A DNA stretch of 64,000 bases from Faecalispora sporosphaeroides DSM 1294 (GTDB lineage Bacteria; Bacillota; Clostridia; Oscillospirales; Acutalibacteraceae), in contig KB911070.1 of assembly GCA_000383295.1 (NCBI GenBank), forward strand, positions 186,001 to 250,000. The letters run 5' to 3'. Below are positions 1 through 8,745 of this stretch, piece by piece. Positions within the stretch are counted from its first letter, which is position 1, and each line of letters begins with the position of its first letter. A program made the position numbers and the translations under genes. The notes under the pieces are model-generated. The model saw nothing but the letters and a program-made list of their open reading frames with translations, was not told the origin of the DNA and did not search any database.

Positions 1-334
1 AAATTCCGGGCGGGCGGCGGTCTCCCCCGCCCGGAGCCTTGCCGGGATAGCAATGCGCCATCGAAACAATGTAAAAATGATCCGGATTATAAAAATCCTC
101 GTCCGATATGCGGTACCATTCCCCGCGCAGCCTTCTTCCGCTGGCGTCGTTAAACGGCCTGCCCGTTTCGTGCACCGTTTTGGACGGAGCCTGGCTGATC
201 TGCATGATTTTGGCGTTGCAGCTCCCCTGCACGATGGGATGCGGCTCAAACCCGAATATCTCCCGACACGAGCGGCACCGCAGGATTTGATCCTGCAAAC
301 GAACCAGCTCGCTTTTCCTGTCTTTTTGCTCCAT
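1..334 (-). CDS. Uracil-DNA glycosylase family protein, truncated by the window edge
   Basis: The reading frame begins at ATG 334, after AGGAG spaced 8 bases, and runs off the left edge (about 111 codons visible). It shows a Cys pair early on (LRCRSCREIFG), then KIMQISQAPSKTVHETGRPF and FYIVSMAHCYPGK. This layout matches family 4/5-like uracil-DNA glycosylases, which excise uracil from DNA and usually hold a 4Fe-4S cluster through such cysteines. The QAPSKTVHETGRPF stretch corresponds to the GxxPGxxExxxGxPF active-site motif. The downstream half is missing, so the cluster and catalytic set cannot be fully checked. Confidence 0.75.
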   Translation of the reverse strand, partial: MEQKDRKSELVRLQDQILRCRSCREIFGFEPHPIVQGSCNAKIMQISQAPSKTVHETGRPFNDASGRRLRGEWYRISDEDFYNPDHFYIVSMAHCYPGKAPGGGDRRPPGI

Positions 335-470
335 CTTTTTTCTCCTGAACTCATGAATTTTCTTCGGGCGTTGGGCCTGCTCCGGCATCGACAATGCGAA
401 GGCGATCCTGCAAAGTGGAAATTTCGGGCCGCCCTCCCGGGGATCGATTCCTCCCTGCAATATATTGCTA

Positions 471-499
471 AACATAGCACTATCAACCGATTCGGTCAA
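471..499 (-). promoter_or_regulatory. Predicted sigma-70-type promoter for the uracil-DNA glycosylase gene
   Basis: On the minus strand a -35 TTGACC (494-499) and a -10 TATGTT (471-476) are separated by exactly 17 bases. They lie about 135 bases upstream of the ATG at 334. Nothing else convincing is seen in the 335-665 gap between this gene and the FkbM-type gene. Confidence 0.55.
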
Positions 500-665
500 T
501 GGGCGGGATGAAATTATTTTCGCGCTCGCAATGCTGTGGCTTTCCCGGCGCCATTCGCAATCAACCCGCTTTGCCGCCGTTCATTTGAATGGCTATAGGG
601 AAGCGGCAGAGTCCTCCGATCCCGAAGCACCCGTTTTCCTGTCGGTTCAACGGGAACGCTTTTTC

Positions 666-1676
666 TTAAACCGCGTACAGAATATATTCGGTGGGAAAAA
701 CCGGCGACCCATAATAGCGCAGATAAAAGCGGTAGGAGGGATCGGCTTCGTCAATCATGCGGGCCAGCTTCCAGAGGTCTTTGTGGTTATGGTACACGCT
801 CAGCGCAAGCTTCGGGTGATTTTTCTTTATTGTTTCCAAGCAGCCTGAAAGGGCTTTCTCTTCCGCACCCTCGATGTCCATTTTGATGAAGGTTACGTCT
901 TCCTCGATATCGTCGTCTATTTTTACAATAGGGACGGCAATCGCTCCGCTTTCAGAAAGCTGGTTGACGGAAGACAGCTTGTCGGAAGAAAGGTACATCG
1001 TACCGTCTCTGTCACTCGCGCCCTTTTCTCTGATCTCCACATTGTCAATATGGAACAGCTCGATGTTCTTTTTGATATATTCTATATTTGCGGGAGCGAT
1101 TTCGTAGCAATACAGCTTTTGATGGCAGTTGTTTCCAAACGTTTTTACATAGCTGACAAGAGTATCTCCGATAAATCCCCCAACATCCACAAACACCTCG
1201 TCCTTGCCGCATTTTACAATATCGAGATCAAAATACTGGGAAAAGGTCTTGTCACATATCTGATCGACTCTTGCGGGGTCCGACATAAGCCAGTAATAAA
1301 GGATGTTGACCAGTATTCTTTTTGAGCGATTGTCCTGCAGAACCCGGTAGAGCCATTCAAAATCCGCCTTATGCTCCACAAAGGCATGGGCCCGGTTTTC
1401 CGCAAGCTCATAATCTTCGCGCTCCGGGTAATAAGTACCCCAAAGTTTATGCTCATTGATAAAGCGGATCGTATTATCGTACAGCCGGTTGTTTGTCGTG
1501 CTGAAATACCTCAAATTCTGCTTGATCGCCTCCGTCATTTCCAAAACATCTTTTCCTTCCAAAAACTCCATCAGACTTTTCAATTCCATATCGATTTGGT
1601 TCGGCATGGCCGGCGAGCAAGTCTGATCGATCCCGTTAAAGTCATTCCCCGCTGAAGATTCCGATTGAGTGGACAT
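666..1676 (-). CDS. FkbM family SAM-dependent methyltransferase
   Basis: The 336-residue protein has an N-terminal helical region (about 1-150). A Rossmann methyltransferase domain follows, opened by the SAM-binding motif EVFVDVGGFIGDTLVSY (about 160-176) with YCYEIAP after it, and containing VTFIKMDIEGAEEKAL (about 262-277), a signature of the FkbM family. It ends FPTEYILYAV, and no membrane segment or signal peptide is seen. FkbM enzymes are O-methyltransferases often acting on sugars or polyketides; the substrate here is unknown. The gene stands alone between a glycosylase gene and the nag operon terminator. Confidence 0.8.
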   Translation of the reverse strand: MSTQSESSAGNDFNGIDQTCSPAMPNQIDMELKSLMEFLEGKDVLEMTEAIKQNLRYFSTTNNRLYDNTIRFINEHKLWGTYYPEREDYELAENRAHAFVEHKADFEWLYRVLQDNRSKRILVNILYYWLMSDPARVDQICDKTFSQYFDLDIVKCGKDEVFVDVGGFIGDTLVSYVKTFGNNCHQKLYCYEIAPANIEYIKKNIELFHIDNVEIREKGASDRDGTMYLSSDKLSSVNQLSESGAIAVPIVKIDDDIEEDVTFIKMDIEGAEEKALSGCLETIKKNHPKLALSVYHNHKDLWKLARMIDEADPSYRFYLRYYGSPVFPTEYILYAV

Positions 1677-2137
1677 TCTCTATCATTCTCCTTAAAATGG
1701 TGTATTCTTGTTATCATATGTATTCTCAGGCCAAATGGTGTAGCCCTCTGCTTTGCTGTTCACACCGCGCACAGCCTGGCGAATTTCAGCCGGGGTTTTG
1801 CCGAAAATCATACCGCCCGAAAGGAAATCCATAAAAACCGGTTGTTGACCACCGGCCCTTCGCGTCATTGTTCTCGCCAAAGCCGTAAAAAAACAGCCGC
1901 CCGATCGGGCGGCTGAGATTGACGCAGTCGTTTTCTATATGGAAGGTATCCCGCGTTCAGACGCGTCAGAATTTCATAGCCGGTTTCGGTGATGAGCACG
2001 GCGCCTGAGTGGCGCGCGCCGCCCCAGCTTTTATCCATCAATCCCGGCTCCGCCGTCCGTTCATACGGGGCGACTGCTTTGCGTCGGCGACGACTTTCTA
2101 AACGGTCTTGCAGTTTTCGAGCAACCGGCCGGGCAGG
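1677..2137 (-). pseudogene. Gap holding a possible methionine-aminopeptidase C-terminal remnant
   Basis: No intact gene is convincing here. On the minus strand, directly after the nagA stop and in the same frame, an open stretch reads AVAPYERTAEPGLMDKSWGG and then RHSGAVLITETGYEILTRLN (about 2125-1930). The pattern DKS...VLITE.GYEILT closely resembles the last 25 residues of type I methionine aminopeptidase. There is no start codon with a ribosome site and no upstream catalytic part, so it is best read as a gene scar. The frame then reads through the terminator at 1887-1915. A 62-codon frame at 1692-1880 (TTG start) has no recognisable domain. Confidence 0.35.
1887..1915 (-). terminator. Rho-independent terminator of the nag/fucosidase operon
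   Basis: A perfect 22-base palindrome (CAGCCGCCCGATCGGGCGGCTG, 1894-1915 as read on either strand) is followed on the minus strand by a seven-T run. It lies about 220 bases downstream of the nagA stop, and minus-strand transcription from nagA runs toward it. Confidence 0.85.
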
Positions 2138-3325
2138 TTACTGCGTCTGCGGCGTTACCGCGCCGCCCGCCGAAACGGCGCCGGAGGGCGGCGCCTCATA
2201 GGCGATCGCTCCGCGGGTCATGACCAACCGCAGACGAAGCTCTTCGTCCAGAACGGTAAAGTCCGCGCGTTTCCCCTCCCGGATCGAGCCGATCTCGCCG
2301 TCCCTTCCGATTGCGGCGGCGGGGTTGATCGTGGCCGACCGCACCGCCTGCCGCAGCGGAACGCCGAACCGCACCAAATTTCTGATTTCGTCCAGCAGAT
2401 TTGTCGTGGAGCCCGCAAGCGTCCCATCCGCCAGGCGGGCCGCTCCGTTTTTGAGAAAAACCGTTTGCCCTCCCAGCTCCGATTCCCCGTCCGGCAGGCC
2501 CGCCGCCCGCATGGAATCGCTGACGACGACGCTCCGCTCCTCCCCCAGCAGACGGAAGGCCGTGCGCAGCACCGCCGGATGGACATGCAGCCCGTCGCAG
2601 ATCAGCTCCGCGCGGACATCCGGAGCATCGAACACAGCCCCGACCATCCCCGGCTGCCGGTGGTGAAGACCCGTCATCGCGTTGAACAGATGCGTCGCAT
2701 GGGTGATCCCCCACCGAAAGCTCTGCATCGCCGTGTCGTAGTCCGCTTCGGAATGGGCGGCGGATACCGTGCAGAACTCGGAGGCCCGGGTGATGAATTC
2801 CCTGGCGTTTTCGCATTCCGGGGCAACGTCCACCAGGCGAATGGCACCGCCGCAGCCATGATAAAGCCGCAGAAATTCCGCAAAATCCGGCGAGCGAAGC
2901 GCGTCGCCCCGCTGCGCGCCCTTCTTTCCTTCCGAAAGATACGGCCCCTCCATGTGCGCGCCTAAAACAGCCGCCCCCTGCGGCGGATGCTCCATGCAGT
3001 CCCGAACGGCAAAAAGCGCGGCGGCAATCTGCTCATAGCTGCCTGTCATGGTGGTCGGGCAGAAGGAGGTCACTCCCTTTTGCACCAGATGCGCGGCCAT
3101 GCGCGCGATGGAATCCCGCGTACCGTCAAAAGTATCCGCCCCCGCGCAGCCGTGGATGTGAATGTCCACAAGACCCGGCAGAATCAGGCACCCGCTCAGG
3201 TCGATGCTGTGCTCCGCTCCGGTCAGCTCGGGGCCAATCCGCGCGATTTTCTCCCCGGCTGTCTCCACATCGGCCCGTATGACCTCAAAGCGGTCGTTAA
3301 AGAGCTTCGCATTTTTTAAAATCAC
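2138..3325 (-). CDS. nagA: N-acetylglucosamine-6-phosphate deacetylase
   Basis: This enzyme removes acetate from GlcNAc-6-phosphate to give glucosamine-6-phosphate for NagB. The amidohydrolase motifs are in order: VDIHIHG near residue 55 (HxH metal site), GAHMEGPYLSEGKKGAQ with the metal-binding Glu, VSAAHSEADYD, THLFNAMTGLHHRQPG, and VVVSDSMRAAG with the catalytic Asp. The predicted 395 residues fit the family. The GTG at 3325 is chosen because AGGAGG lies 8 bases before it; upstream in-frame ATGs (3385, 3355) would overlap or abut the fucosidase gene and lack a good site. It is the last gene of the operon and is followed by a strong terminator. Confidence 0.93.
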   Translation of the reverse strand: MILKNAKLFNDRFEVIRADVETAGEKIARIGPELTGAEHSIDLSGCLILPGLVDIHIHGCAGADTFDGTRDSIARMAAHLVQKGVTSFCPTTMTGSYEQIAAALFAVRDCMEHPPQGAAVLGAHMEGPYLSEGKKGAQRGDALRSPDFAEFLRLYHGCGGAIRLVDVAPECENAREFITRASEFCTVSAAHSEADYDTAMQSFRWGITHATHLFNAMTGLHHRQPGMVGAVFDAPDVRAELICDGLHVHPAVLRTAFRLLGEERSVVVSDSMRAAGLPDGESELGGQTVFLKNGAARLADGTLAGSTTNLLDEIRNLVRFGVPLRQAVRSATINPAAAIGRDGEIGSIREGKRADFTVLDEELRLRLVMTRGAIAYEAPPSGAVSAGGAVTPQTQ

Positions 3326-3351
3326 ATTCGTTCCCTCCTGCGCAAAACAAT

Positions 3352-4626
3352 TCATTCCAGCTCCAGCACAACAACGGTGTCGCATTCGTCCGGCAGAGGG
3401 CCGCCGGGAAGATTCAGAAACGCGTCCGAGTCATTGTCCGGCTGGTTCCACGGCCTGGCGACGCCCACCTCCGACCCGTCGCACAGAAGGCGCGCCGAGC
3501 GGATCCTGCCCGCCATACCCGGCAGGATTACCGGGCCGATACCCCTGTCGTAAAGATGCGCATACAGCCGGCCCCGGCCCTCGGTAAACCTGCCCCACTC
3601 CGGCTTTTCGCACTCCGCCGCATGGCACCCGGTAATGCTCTCGCCGTTTTTGTGCATCCACGCTCCGACCCTGCGGAGAATCTCTGCGGCGGGCGCAGGG
3701 ATCACGCCCCGCGCATTTGGGCCTACGTTCACAATCAGGTTCCCGTTTTTGCTGACGCATTCCACGAGCGCGCGAATGATTTCCTTCGGCTGCTTGTAAC
3801 TTTGATCCGCCGCGCAGTATCCCCAGTGATCGTTCAGGGTGACGCACGCCTCCCACGGAATCGGGATGCCGTTTTCATCCGTCATCCCCTTCGGGGGCAG
3901 GTACTGCTCCGGCGAAACGAAGTCGCCGTACTGCAGGGTGGGGTGAATCGAGCCGGTGTGCCCGCCCATGCGGTCGTTGAGCACAATGTCAGGCTGGAGC
4001 GAGCGAATCATCCGGATCAATTCCGTCGCGCCCCACTTCTCGCCCGTCATGTCGTTGACGGAATCCTGATAGGAGAAATCGAACCACAGCAAATCGATCT
4101 TCCCATAATTCGTCAGCAGCTCGCGCACCTGCCCGTGAAAATACCGCAGATAATTTGAAAAATCCTGCGGGATGCCGCGGTACGCTTCCTCGTCCCGCAT
4201 CGGGTGCTGCTTGTCGCCGTAGGCGGGGTAATCCGGATGATGCCAGTCGAGCAGGGAGTAATACAGCCCCACCCGCAGGCCCTCCGCGCGGAACGCCTCC
4301 ACATATTCGCGGATGAAATCGCGCCCGGCGGGGGTATTTGTGGATTTAAAATCGGTCAGTTTGGAATCGAACAGGCAGAACCCGTCGTGGTGCTTCGCGG
4401 TCATCACCGCGTACCGCATCCCGCATTCTCTTGCAAGCCTTGCCCATTCCCGCGGGCGGCATTCTCCGGGGTTGAACTGCTCGAAATACCGGCGGTACTC
4501 CCCGGCGGTGATCCGCTCGCTGCTCTGCACCCACTCGCCGCGCGCGGGGATTGCGTACAGCCCAAAATGGAGAAACAGGCCAAAGCGGTCGTTTAAAAAC
4601 CCCGCCAGCCGGTCCGGCGCCGTCAC
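3352..4626 (-). CDS. Alpha-L-fucosidase, GH29 family, cytoplasmic
   Basis: The protein begins with RFGLFLHFGLYAIPARGEW, followed by MTAKHHDGFCLFDSKLTDF and the GH29 nucleophile region DLLWFDFSYQD, where the Asp of WFD is the expected nucleophile. About 424 residues is normal for a single-domain GH29. No signal peptide or carbohydrate-binding module is present, so it probably cleaves fucose from oligosaccharides already imported. The GTG at 4626 overlaps the nagB stop (GTGA), implying translational coupling; an in-frame ATG at 4653 inside nagB is less likely. The context suggests fucosylated N-acetylglucosamine-containing glycans, but substrate linkage cannot be told. Confidence 0.9.
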   Translation of the reverse strand: MTAPDRLAGFLNDRFGLFLHFGLYAIPARGEWVQSSERITAGEYRRYFEQFNPGECRPREWARLARECGMRYAVMTAKHHDGFCLFDSKLTDFKSTNTPAGRDFIREYVEAFRAEGLRVGLYYSLLDWHHPDYPAYGDKQHPMRDEEAYRGIPQDFSNYLRYFHGQVRELLTNYGKIDLLWFDFSYQDSVNDMTGEKWGATELIRMIRSLQPDIVLNDRMGGHTGSIHPTLQYGDFVSPEQYLPPKGMTDENGIPIPWEACVTLNDHWGYCAADQSYKQPKEIIRALVECVSKNGNLIVNVGPNARGVIPAPAAEILRRVGAWMHKNGESITGCHAAECEKPEWGRFTEGRGRLYAHLYDRGIGPVILPGMAGRIRSARLLCDGSEVGVARPWNQPDNDSDAFLNLPGGPLPDECDTVVVLELE

Positions 4627-5384
4627 AGCGCTTTCCCCTTCGGCCCGCTCCACAGCCCGGCCGAAAGACTCAGCGCTTCCTCATCCGCCACGACGGTGAC
4701 GTCCGGATGGAACTGCAGAATCGACGCCGGCACCCGCGGCGTGACCGGACCAAACAGCGCCTCCTTCAGAACGGCAGCCTTGTGCCTGCCGCTGACCACC
4801 AGCAGAATTCTTTTCGCCTGCATAATCGCTCCAATCCCCATTGTGAACGCCGTGCGCGGCACCTCGTCAATGCTGCGGAACTGGTGGGCGTTCGCCGCGA
4901 TTGTCCTCTCGCTCAGGCGCACCTTGTGCGTTCGCCGGTCAAACGACTCGTTCGGCTCGTTAAAGCCGATGTGCCCCGTCAGCCCAAGGCCGAGAAGCTG
5001 CAGATCAATTCCGCCCAGCGCGCGGATCAGCTCGTCGTAGCGGCGGCATTCCTCCTGCGCGTCCGCGGCCATTCCGTTGGGAATATGTACGTTTTCCGGC
5101 AGAATATTGATGTGGCTGAACAGATTTTTTCTCATGTACTCCCGGTAGCTGTTCGGGTCCTCGGCGGAAAGGCCGCAGTATTCATCCAGATTGACGCTGC
5201 GGATTCCGGAAAAATCGAGTTCCCCCGTTTGGTACCGGCGAAGAAGCTCCCGGTAGATGCCGAGCGGCGTGGCGCCCGTCGCAAGCCCCAGCACGCTCTG
5301 CGGGAACAGAGTTACCTGCGCCGCCAGAATGTTTCCCGCCTTTCGGCTCATCTCCTCGTAATCGGATGTTTGCAGAATTTTCAA
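4623..5384 (-). CDS. nagB: Glucosamine-6-phosphate deaminase
   Basis: NagB converts glucosamine-6-phosphate to fructose-6-phosphate and ammonia. The 253-residue protein has the phosphate-binding loop GLATGATPLGIY (about 33-44), SVNLDEYCGL with the catalytic Asp, LLGLGLTGHIGFNEPNESF with the catalytic His region, and VVSGRHKA near the C terminus, all as in the family. It starts MKILQTSDYEEM, close to the usual NagB start. It is the middle gene of a tight operon and overlaps the downstream fucosidase start by four bases. Confidence 0.96.
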   Translation of the reverse strand: MKILQTSDYEEMSRKAGNILAAQVTLFPQSVLGLATGATPLGIYRELLRRYQTGELDFSGIRSVNLDEYCGLSAEDPNSYREYMRKNLFSHINILPENVHIPNGMAADAQEECRRYDELIRALGGIDLQLLGLGLTGHIGFNEPNESFDRRTHKVRLSERTIAANAHQFRSIDEVPRTAFTMGIGAIMQAKRILLVVSGRHKAAVLKEALFGPVTPRVPASILQFHPDVTVVADEEALSLSAGLWSGPKGKAL

Positions 5385-5416
5385 GGCTACTGTCCCTCCG
5401 TTTGCAACTGTTTTTG

Positions 5417-6376
5417 TTACGGCTCCTGCTCCCCCGTCAGCGCCGCGCCGATGATTCCAGCGTCGTTGCCAAGCTTAGCGAGACAGAGTCGTGTTTTATT
5501 CCCCACATTCATCGGATTTGCTTCTTTTTCCACATATTCCGTCAGGGGGCGCAGTAGGGCTTCTCCCTCGCCGCTGACTCCACCGCCGATGCACAGGATA
5601 TCCGGCTGAAAAATATTGATGCAGTTGACAAGCCCGCACCCCAAATGCGCGATATACCGGTCCACAACCGCTTTTCCCAGGGAATCCCCCGCGCGCATTG
5701 CGGCAAAGGCCATCCGGCTGGTTACCTTCTCCGGATTCCCATCCGCAAGCTGCCACAATAGGGAATCCCGGCTGCCCGCGCGCATCATCTCCTTTGTGGT
5801 GTGGATCAGCCCGGTTGCGGACGCATAGGCTTCCCAGCAGCCGCACCGGCCGCAGGGGCAAGGGCGGCCGCCGAACGCGATGACCGTATGCCCGAACTCC
5901 CCGCCGGCCGAGTTGCTTGCCGCATAGATTTTGCCGCCGATGAGAATGCCGCTGCCGATTCCCGTTCCCAGCGTGATAGCGATGGCGTTTTTCGCCCCTT
6001 TGAGCACGCCGGCACGGTATTCCCCATACGCCGCCGCGTTCGCGTCGTTCTCAACGCGGACGGGCTTGCCCGTCTGCCGCTCCATCAGCTCCCGCAGATT
6101 CACGTCCTTAAAATTCAGATTGCTCGAAAACCGCACGATTCCGGTATCTCGCTCTACCGTGCCGGGCGTCCCCACGCCGATCCCGCAGATATCCCGCTCC
6201 GAAACGCCCGCCTTTTTCATCGCTTCGCCGGCGGCCTCGGCCATTTGCCGGCAAATCCCTTCCGGGCCGGGCAAAACCTGCGTTTTCCGGCTGGCCTTCG
6301 CAATCAGCCGGGCGTCGCCGTCCACAACGCCCGCCGCGATGTTTGTGCCCCCAAGATCGATTCCAAGATAATACAT
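5417..6376 (-). CDS. ROK family sugar kinase (glucokinase-like)
   Basis: The sequence opens with YYLGIDLGGTNIAAGVVD (ATP phosphate loop) and contains ENDANAAAYGE, with the catalytic Asp, and GHTVIAFGGRPCPCGRCGC, the ROK zinc motif. There is no DNA-binding domain, so it is an enzyme rather than a regulator. The start at 6376 is preferred over 6394 because of the AAGGTGG site and because ROK kinases normally begin right at this strand. Next to nagA/nagB it may phosphorylate GlcNAc, glucosamine or glucose; the sequence does not decide which. Confidence 0.88.
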   Translation of the reverse strand: MYYLGIDLGGTNIAAGVVDGDARLIAKASRKTQVLPGPEGICRQMAEAAGEAMKKAGVSERDICGIGVGTPGTVERDTGIVRFSSNLNFKDVNLRELMERQTGKPVRVENDANAAAYGEYRAGVLKGAKNAIAITLGTGIGSGILIGGKIYAASNSAGGEFGHTVIAFGGRPCPCGRCGCWEAYASATGLIHTTKEMMRAGSRDSLLWQLADGNPEKVTSRMAFAAMRAGDSLGKAVVDRYIAHLGCGLVNCINIFQPDILCIGGGVSGEGEALLRPLTEYVEKEANPMNVGNKTRLCLAKLGNDAGIIGAALTGEQEP

Positions 6377-6509
6377 CGCATCCACCTTTTCCACGGGGCA
6401 AACGGCGCTTTTCTCCCGGAAAACGCTTTTTCGGTCGCCGCCATTGGCCCCCGCTGTTTATTTATTTAGGGGCGTCGCGCCCCGCTCCCGGCCCCGCCGG
6501 GGATAACGC

Positions 6510-7682
6510 CTATAAAATCTCGTCGAGCAGCCGGTAGGCGGCAAGCGTGCCCGCGCCTACCAGAGTGCCGTCCGAATCGAAATCAGAGGCTTTTAAATCG
6601 AAGGAACTCAGCACGTAATCGCTGATCTCCCTTTTGTAGTTTTTCAGAATCAGGTCCCTCAGCATGCCGTACTCTTCAGTGAGCCTTCCGCACAGGATGA
6701 TGACATCCGGAGCGTATGTGTTTGCCAAAATGCTGATGGCAATGGAAACGTATTCCAGAACGCGGTTCATCAGATTGATCACCCAGGGCTCCCCGTTCGC
6801 GTTCGCCTCGAGCAGGCCCTGCATCGTGATGTCTTCGCGCACCGTTCGGGCCTCCCGCAGGATCGCCCAATCGGCAATGTAGGTTTGAAGGCACCCTCTG
6901 CGCCCGCATTCGCACATATTTCCCCCGGGGCTGACGCAGATATGCCCGATCTCACCGGCCATGTTCAGCTTGCCGCGGTACAGCTCGTGGCGGAACACGG
7001 CCGCCGAACCGACGCCGGAACCGATGCTCAACACAATGCTGCGCTCATAATCCCTTCCGGCCCCGAACAGATCCTCCGCCACCGCGCGGGCTTTGACCTC
7101 GTTTTCAATAAAAATATTACGGATTCCGGTCTGCTTTTGCAGCGCCGGAAGAATCTCTACGTTTTTCCATTTCAGCTGCGACGAAAAACGGATCACACCG
7201 TCCTCAATCAGCCCCGGGCACGCGATGCCCACAAAAGGCTCCACGGGCAGATCTGCGTTTTCAGCAAGAATGCGGCCGACCAGGGTGCCGATGAGGGCAA
7301 TCGCATCCCCCGGCGGGCAGGCGCTCAAATCCTTTTGGTGCTGAATCTGCCGCAGAACCCGGCCGTGGAGGTTAATGATGCCGACATTGACGCCGTCTCG
7401 GTGCATTTCGACCCCGACGCACAGGAACGCACTGGAAGAAATCCGAAGCCGCTTGGCCCTGCGGCCCGGCCCCGCCTCCGGTTCCCCGCCGTTTTCTTCC
7501 GCCACAATCCCGAGCTTTTCCAGCTCCTCTATGATCCGCCCGACCGACATCTGGCTCATGCGGCTCTGCGCCGCAATCTGCTGCCGCGAAACGGAGCCGC
7601 CGCGCAGAATAATGGAAAAAACCAGCCGTTGGTTCAGCCGCTTCATGATGAATTTATCCAGCTTGCCGTTCGTGTTTGCCAT
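6510..7682 (-). CDS. ROK family transcriptional regulator (NagC/XylR type)
   Basis: An N-terminal winged helix (about 10-75, with SRQQIAAQSRMSQMSVGRII as recognition region) is joined to a ROK domain. The zinc motif GHICVSPGGNMCECGRRGC is intact, but the catalytic Asp motif reads ENEVKARAVAE instead of ENDANAAA, consistent with a sugar sensor that has lost kinase activity. The ATG at 7682 follows an AAAGGCG site; the longer in-frame start at 7784 would add 34 unrelated residues. It heads the nag/fucosidase gene run and probably controls it. The 6377-6509 gap holds GC-rich hairpins (around 6472-6504). Confidence 0.88.
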   Translation of the reverse strand: MANTNGKLDKFIMKRLNQRLVFSIILRGGSVSRQQIAAQSRMSQMSVGRIIEELEKLGIVAEENGGEPEAGPGRRAKRLRISSSAFLCVGVEMHRDGVNVGIINLHGRVLRQIQHQKDLSACPPGDAIALIGTLVGRILAENADLPVEPFVGIACPGLIEDGVIRFSSQLKWKNVEILPALQKQTGIRNIFIENEVKARAVAEDLFGAGRDYERSIVLSIGSGVGSAAVFRHELYRGKLNMAGEIGHICVSPGGNMCECGRRGCLQTYIADWAILREARTVREDITMQGLLEANANGEPWVINLMNRVLEYVSIAISILANTYAPDVIILCGRLTEEYGMLRDLILKNYKREISDYVLSSFDLKASDFDSDGTLVGAGTLAAYRLLDEIL

Positions 7683-7969
7683 CGATTCGCCTTTCTCCGC
7701 ATCGAAAACCAGGCCGTTCGTCCCCCAAAGCAGGCACAGGATTCCGCTTTCAATTAGTAACATCATGTGATTCAAAACAAGCAATCAGCAAATTAAATTC
7801 CTTTATTAGAAATTTATTTCCGTTTTTTCGATAGAAACATTATGATTTACTTGCAATTTACTATACTTATGTTAATAATTTCGTTATAGCAGATATGGGC
7901 GGTAAAGTCAACCAAAAAGTGGAAACGGCGCCGTACCACTCGTAAAAAGACGGAAAGGATGGATATTCC
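7683..7969 (+). other. Divergent AT-rich intergenic region between the ROK regulator and cutC
   Basis: Both flanking genes start from here in opposite directions. The stretch 7795-7895 is strongly AT-rich against GC-rich neighbours and contains several possible -10 hexamers (TATACT near 7861, TTATAG near 7884), but no pair with a good -35 at 16-18 bases stands out. A regulator binding site is likely but was not identified. Confidence 0.4.
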
Positions 7970-8716
7970 ATGCCAAAACTGATCGTAGAAGCCTGCTGCG
8001 GCTCCGCAGACGACGTAATTGAGGCGCAGAAAGCGGGCGCGAACCGCGTGGAGCTCAACTCCAACCTCTCTTTGGGCGGGCTGACCCCCTCCCTCGGCAC
8101 GCTGAAGGCTGCGAAGGAGAATACGGAGCTTCCCATCATGGCGATGGTTCGCCCGCGGGAGTCCGGGTTTCTCTACACCGCCGCCGAATTCCGCGCCGCG
8201 CTGCTGGACGCGGAGGCGCTGCTCGCAAACGGCGCGGACGGGATCGTGTTCGGCTTTCTGAACGCGGACGGCACAATCGACGCGGGCCGCTGTCGGGAGA
8301 TGCTGCGCCTTGCGGGCGAAAAACAAACCGTATTTCACCGCGCCATCGACGTTGTGCCCGACTGGCGGGCGGCGGTCGATCTGCTCTGCGAGCTCGGAGT
8401 AACCCGAATTCTGACCAGCGGACAGCGCGCCTCCGTCTTCGACGGAGCGGCCACGGTGGCCGAGATGCTCCGCTACGCGCGCGGCAGAATCGAAATTCTG
8501 CCCGGGGGCGGGATTCGCACGCACAACGTACGGGAGATCGTCGCAAGAACCGGCTGCACGCAAATCCATATTTCTCCCCATCGGGTTTTCCTTGATCCCT
8601 CCGCTTCGGGGAACCCGGAAATCCACTTCGGCCTGCCCGGCTCGCAGGAGGATCGCTGCCAAATTCTTGACGCGGAGGAATTTAGAAAGATGCGCAGCCT
8701 TGCCTGCGCGGACTAA
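7970..8716 (+). CDS. cutC: CutC family protein (TIM-barrel, copper homeostasis family)
   Basis: The 248-residue protein carries the CutC hallmarks EACCGSADDVIEAQKAGANR and VELNSNLSLGGLTPS, then MAMVRPRESGF, GADGIVFGF, TVFHRAIDV and ILPGGGIRTHNV. CutC is a small TIM barrel originally linked to copper tolerance in E. coli; its true reaction is unsettled. A GGAAAGGATGG site precedes the ATG. It is followed after 29 bases by the transglutaminase-like gene and is probably co-transcribed with it. Its place beside sugar and peptide genes gives no sign of a copper function. Confidence 0.88.
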   Translation: MPKLIVEACCGSADDVIEAQKAGANRVELNSNLSLGGLTPSLGTLKAAKENTELPIMAMVRPRESGFLYTAAEFRAALLDAEALLANGADGIVFGFLNADGTIDAGRCREMLRLAGEKQTVFHRAIDVVPDWRAAVDLLCELGVTRILTSGQRASVFDGAATVAEMLRYARGRIEILPGGGIRTHNVREIVARTGCTQIHISPHRVFLDPSASGNPEIHFGLPGSQEDRCQILDAEEFRKMRSLACAD

Positions 8717-8745
8717 CCGAATCGGAAGGAAAAGGGGAAAAACGT

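Noticed and set aside
1692-1880. 62-codon minus-strand frame after the MetAP-like scar
   Set aside because: It begins with a TTG that lacks a ribosome site, lies downstream of the operon terminator, and shows no family. It is kept only as a note in the gap entry.
4551-5609. 352-codon plus-strand open frame
   Set aside because: It is the shadow of nagB and of the end of the sugar kinase; the minus-strand genes explain the region completely.
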